NCBI GenBank assembly: GCA_002788755.1
Contig: PFRW01000037.1
Coordinates: 1-6,258, forward strand
From: Candidatus Peregrinibacteria bacterium CG_4_9_14_0_2_um_filter_41_14
GTDB taxonomy: Bacteria > Patescibacteriota > Gracilibacteria > UBA1369 > UM-FILTER-41-14
Direction: 5' to 3'
DNA length: 6,258 nt
Part shown: piece by piece, positions 5,884 through 6,258 of the stretch
Numbering within the stretch: position 1 is the stretch's first letter
Layout of the letters: every line of letters begins with the position of its first letter
The notes under the pieces: model-generated
What the model was told of the DNA's origin: nothing
Databases searched by the model: none
The model's input: only the letters and a program-made list of their open reading frames with translations
Program-made: the position numbers and the translations under genes

Positions 5884-6258
5884 GAAATAAATAAACGAAT
5901 GATCGAATGGCGTAATTTGAAAAAAATGTACGCAAACGCTGATCACAGAAGAAGTGCTTTAAAACAAGAAAACAAGACACTACAACAACAAGTGGCTGAG
6001 TTAACGCCATTAGTGGAAAAATTAAAACTTCGCATCGAAGAATTAGAAAGAGAAAAATTTAGAAACAATAGAGACTCTCGCAAAAAGTCGAAAGTATTAC
6101 CAAAATGCCAGAAGACGAAAAAGGCGGAAAGAAGCAATGAATCATATCGGCGACCGCTTCCTAACCCGGAAGCTATAACCGATGAAGTCGTAATTAACGT
6201 AGAGAATTGCCCTAAATGCGGAGCTAAATTGGTAAATAAAGCAGAACACATACATTAC
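5866..6258 (+). CDS. IS66-like transposase, N-terminal part (incomplete at window end)
   Basis: 131 codons are open from ATG 5866 to the end of the window without a stop. Residues about 31-66 (ALKQENKTLQQQVAELTPLV onward to EELEREKF) form a leucine-heptad coiled coil like the LZ_Tnp_IS66 region. A basic, polar linker follows (NNRDSRKKSKVLPK, where IS66 proteins have NSSNSSKPPS). Then come PLPNPEAITDEVV and a zinc-finger half, ENCPKCGAKLV, with Cys115 and Cys118, like the zf-IS66 domain. The DDE catalytic domain would follow beyond the window. No Shine-Dalgarno precedes the start; the duplicated start just upstream may allow coupled initiation. Other transposase families with a coiled coil and CPxCG finger are possible, so the family name is less sure than the transposase call. 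Confidence 0.72.
   Translation, partial: MKLTQKEINKRMIEWRNLKKMYANADHRRSALKQENKTLQQQVAELTPLVEKLKLRIEELEREKFRNNRDSRKKSKVLPKCQKTKKAERSNESYRRPLPNPEAITDEVVINVENCPKCGAKLVNKAEHIHY

Larger units (their letters stand above)
5564..6258 (+). mobile_element. Left part of a second insertion element, IS66-like, running off the window
   Basis: The left boundary is inferred from the point where receiver-domain coding ends (about 5560-5568). The right end is outside the window, so inverted repeats and target duplication cannot be checked. Inside are a hairpin close to the edge (5589-5614), a purine-rich G-heavy patch (about 5624-5660), a Trp-rich short open frame, and the beginning of a transposase with a coiled coil and zinc finger. 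IS66 elements often carry accessory small genes before the main transposase, which would fit the leader, but no TnpA or TnpB homologue is recognisable. Confidence 0.55.

Noticed and set aside
5943..6251. Minus-strand open frame opposite the IS66-like transposase
   Set aside because: The plus strand carries a coiled coil and a CPxCG finger. The minus frame is a Phe/Leu/Ser-rich shadow of the coiled coil.

Overview
The window looks like accessory or rearranged bacterial DNA: an AT-leaning stretch with a short chromosomal cassette caught between two mobile elements. The lineage is uncertain. The small ECF-type sigma/anti-sigma arrangement, the single-domain response regulator fragment and the lack of clear Shine-Dalgarno sites would fit an uncultivated group such as Patescibacteria/CPR, but nothing here proves it. 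Standard code is likely: the 869-residue gene encodes all its glycines with GGN and contains no in-frame TGA, which argues against the TGA=Gly lineages.

Left part (1-1378). After about 240 bases with no recognisable gene comes a complete but degenerate insertion sequence of ISL3 type (240-1378). It is bounded by perfect 23-bp inverted repeats. Its transposase is broken: an early in-frame stop, a frame change near the N-terminus, a one-base excess in an A6T4 run, and no visible N-terminal zinc finger. The catalytic acidic residues of the DDE core can still be placed. There is no target-site duplication, so the two flanks may not originally have been adjacent.

Centre (1516-5355). A large gene encodes an acidic, Ala-rich 869-residue protein with one strong hydrophobic segment and several short motifs that recall ion transporters of the NhaD/ArsB type (IT superfamily). 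Its function is unassigned. It is followed on the same strand by an ECF-like sigma-70 factor that stops before the region 4 DNA-binding helix-turn-helix, then by a single-pass membrane protein with anti-sigma topology. The sigma and anti-sigma reading frames are in register and separated by one TGA plus 27 open codons. That linker also holds an ECF-like promoter motif. A strong bidirectional hairpin terminator closes the cassette.

Right part (5363-6258). On the minus strand lies the C-terminal half of a CheY-like receiver domain. It is cut off exactly where unrelated DNA begins, which is probably the left end of a second insertion element. That element carries a hairpin near its edge, a Trp-rich short open frame, a duplicated translation-start region, and the start of an IS66-like transposase (coiled coil plus a CPxCG zinc-finger half) running off the window. 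The missing receiver half is predicted to lie beyond this element.
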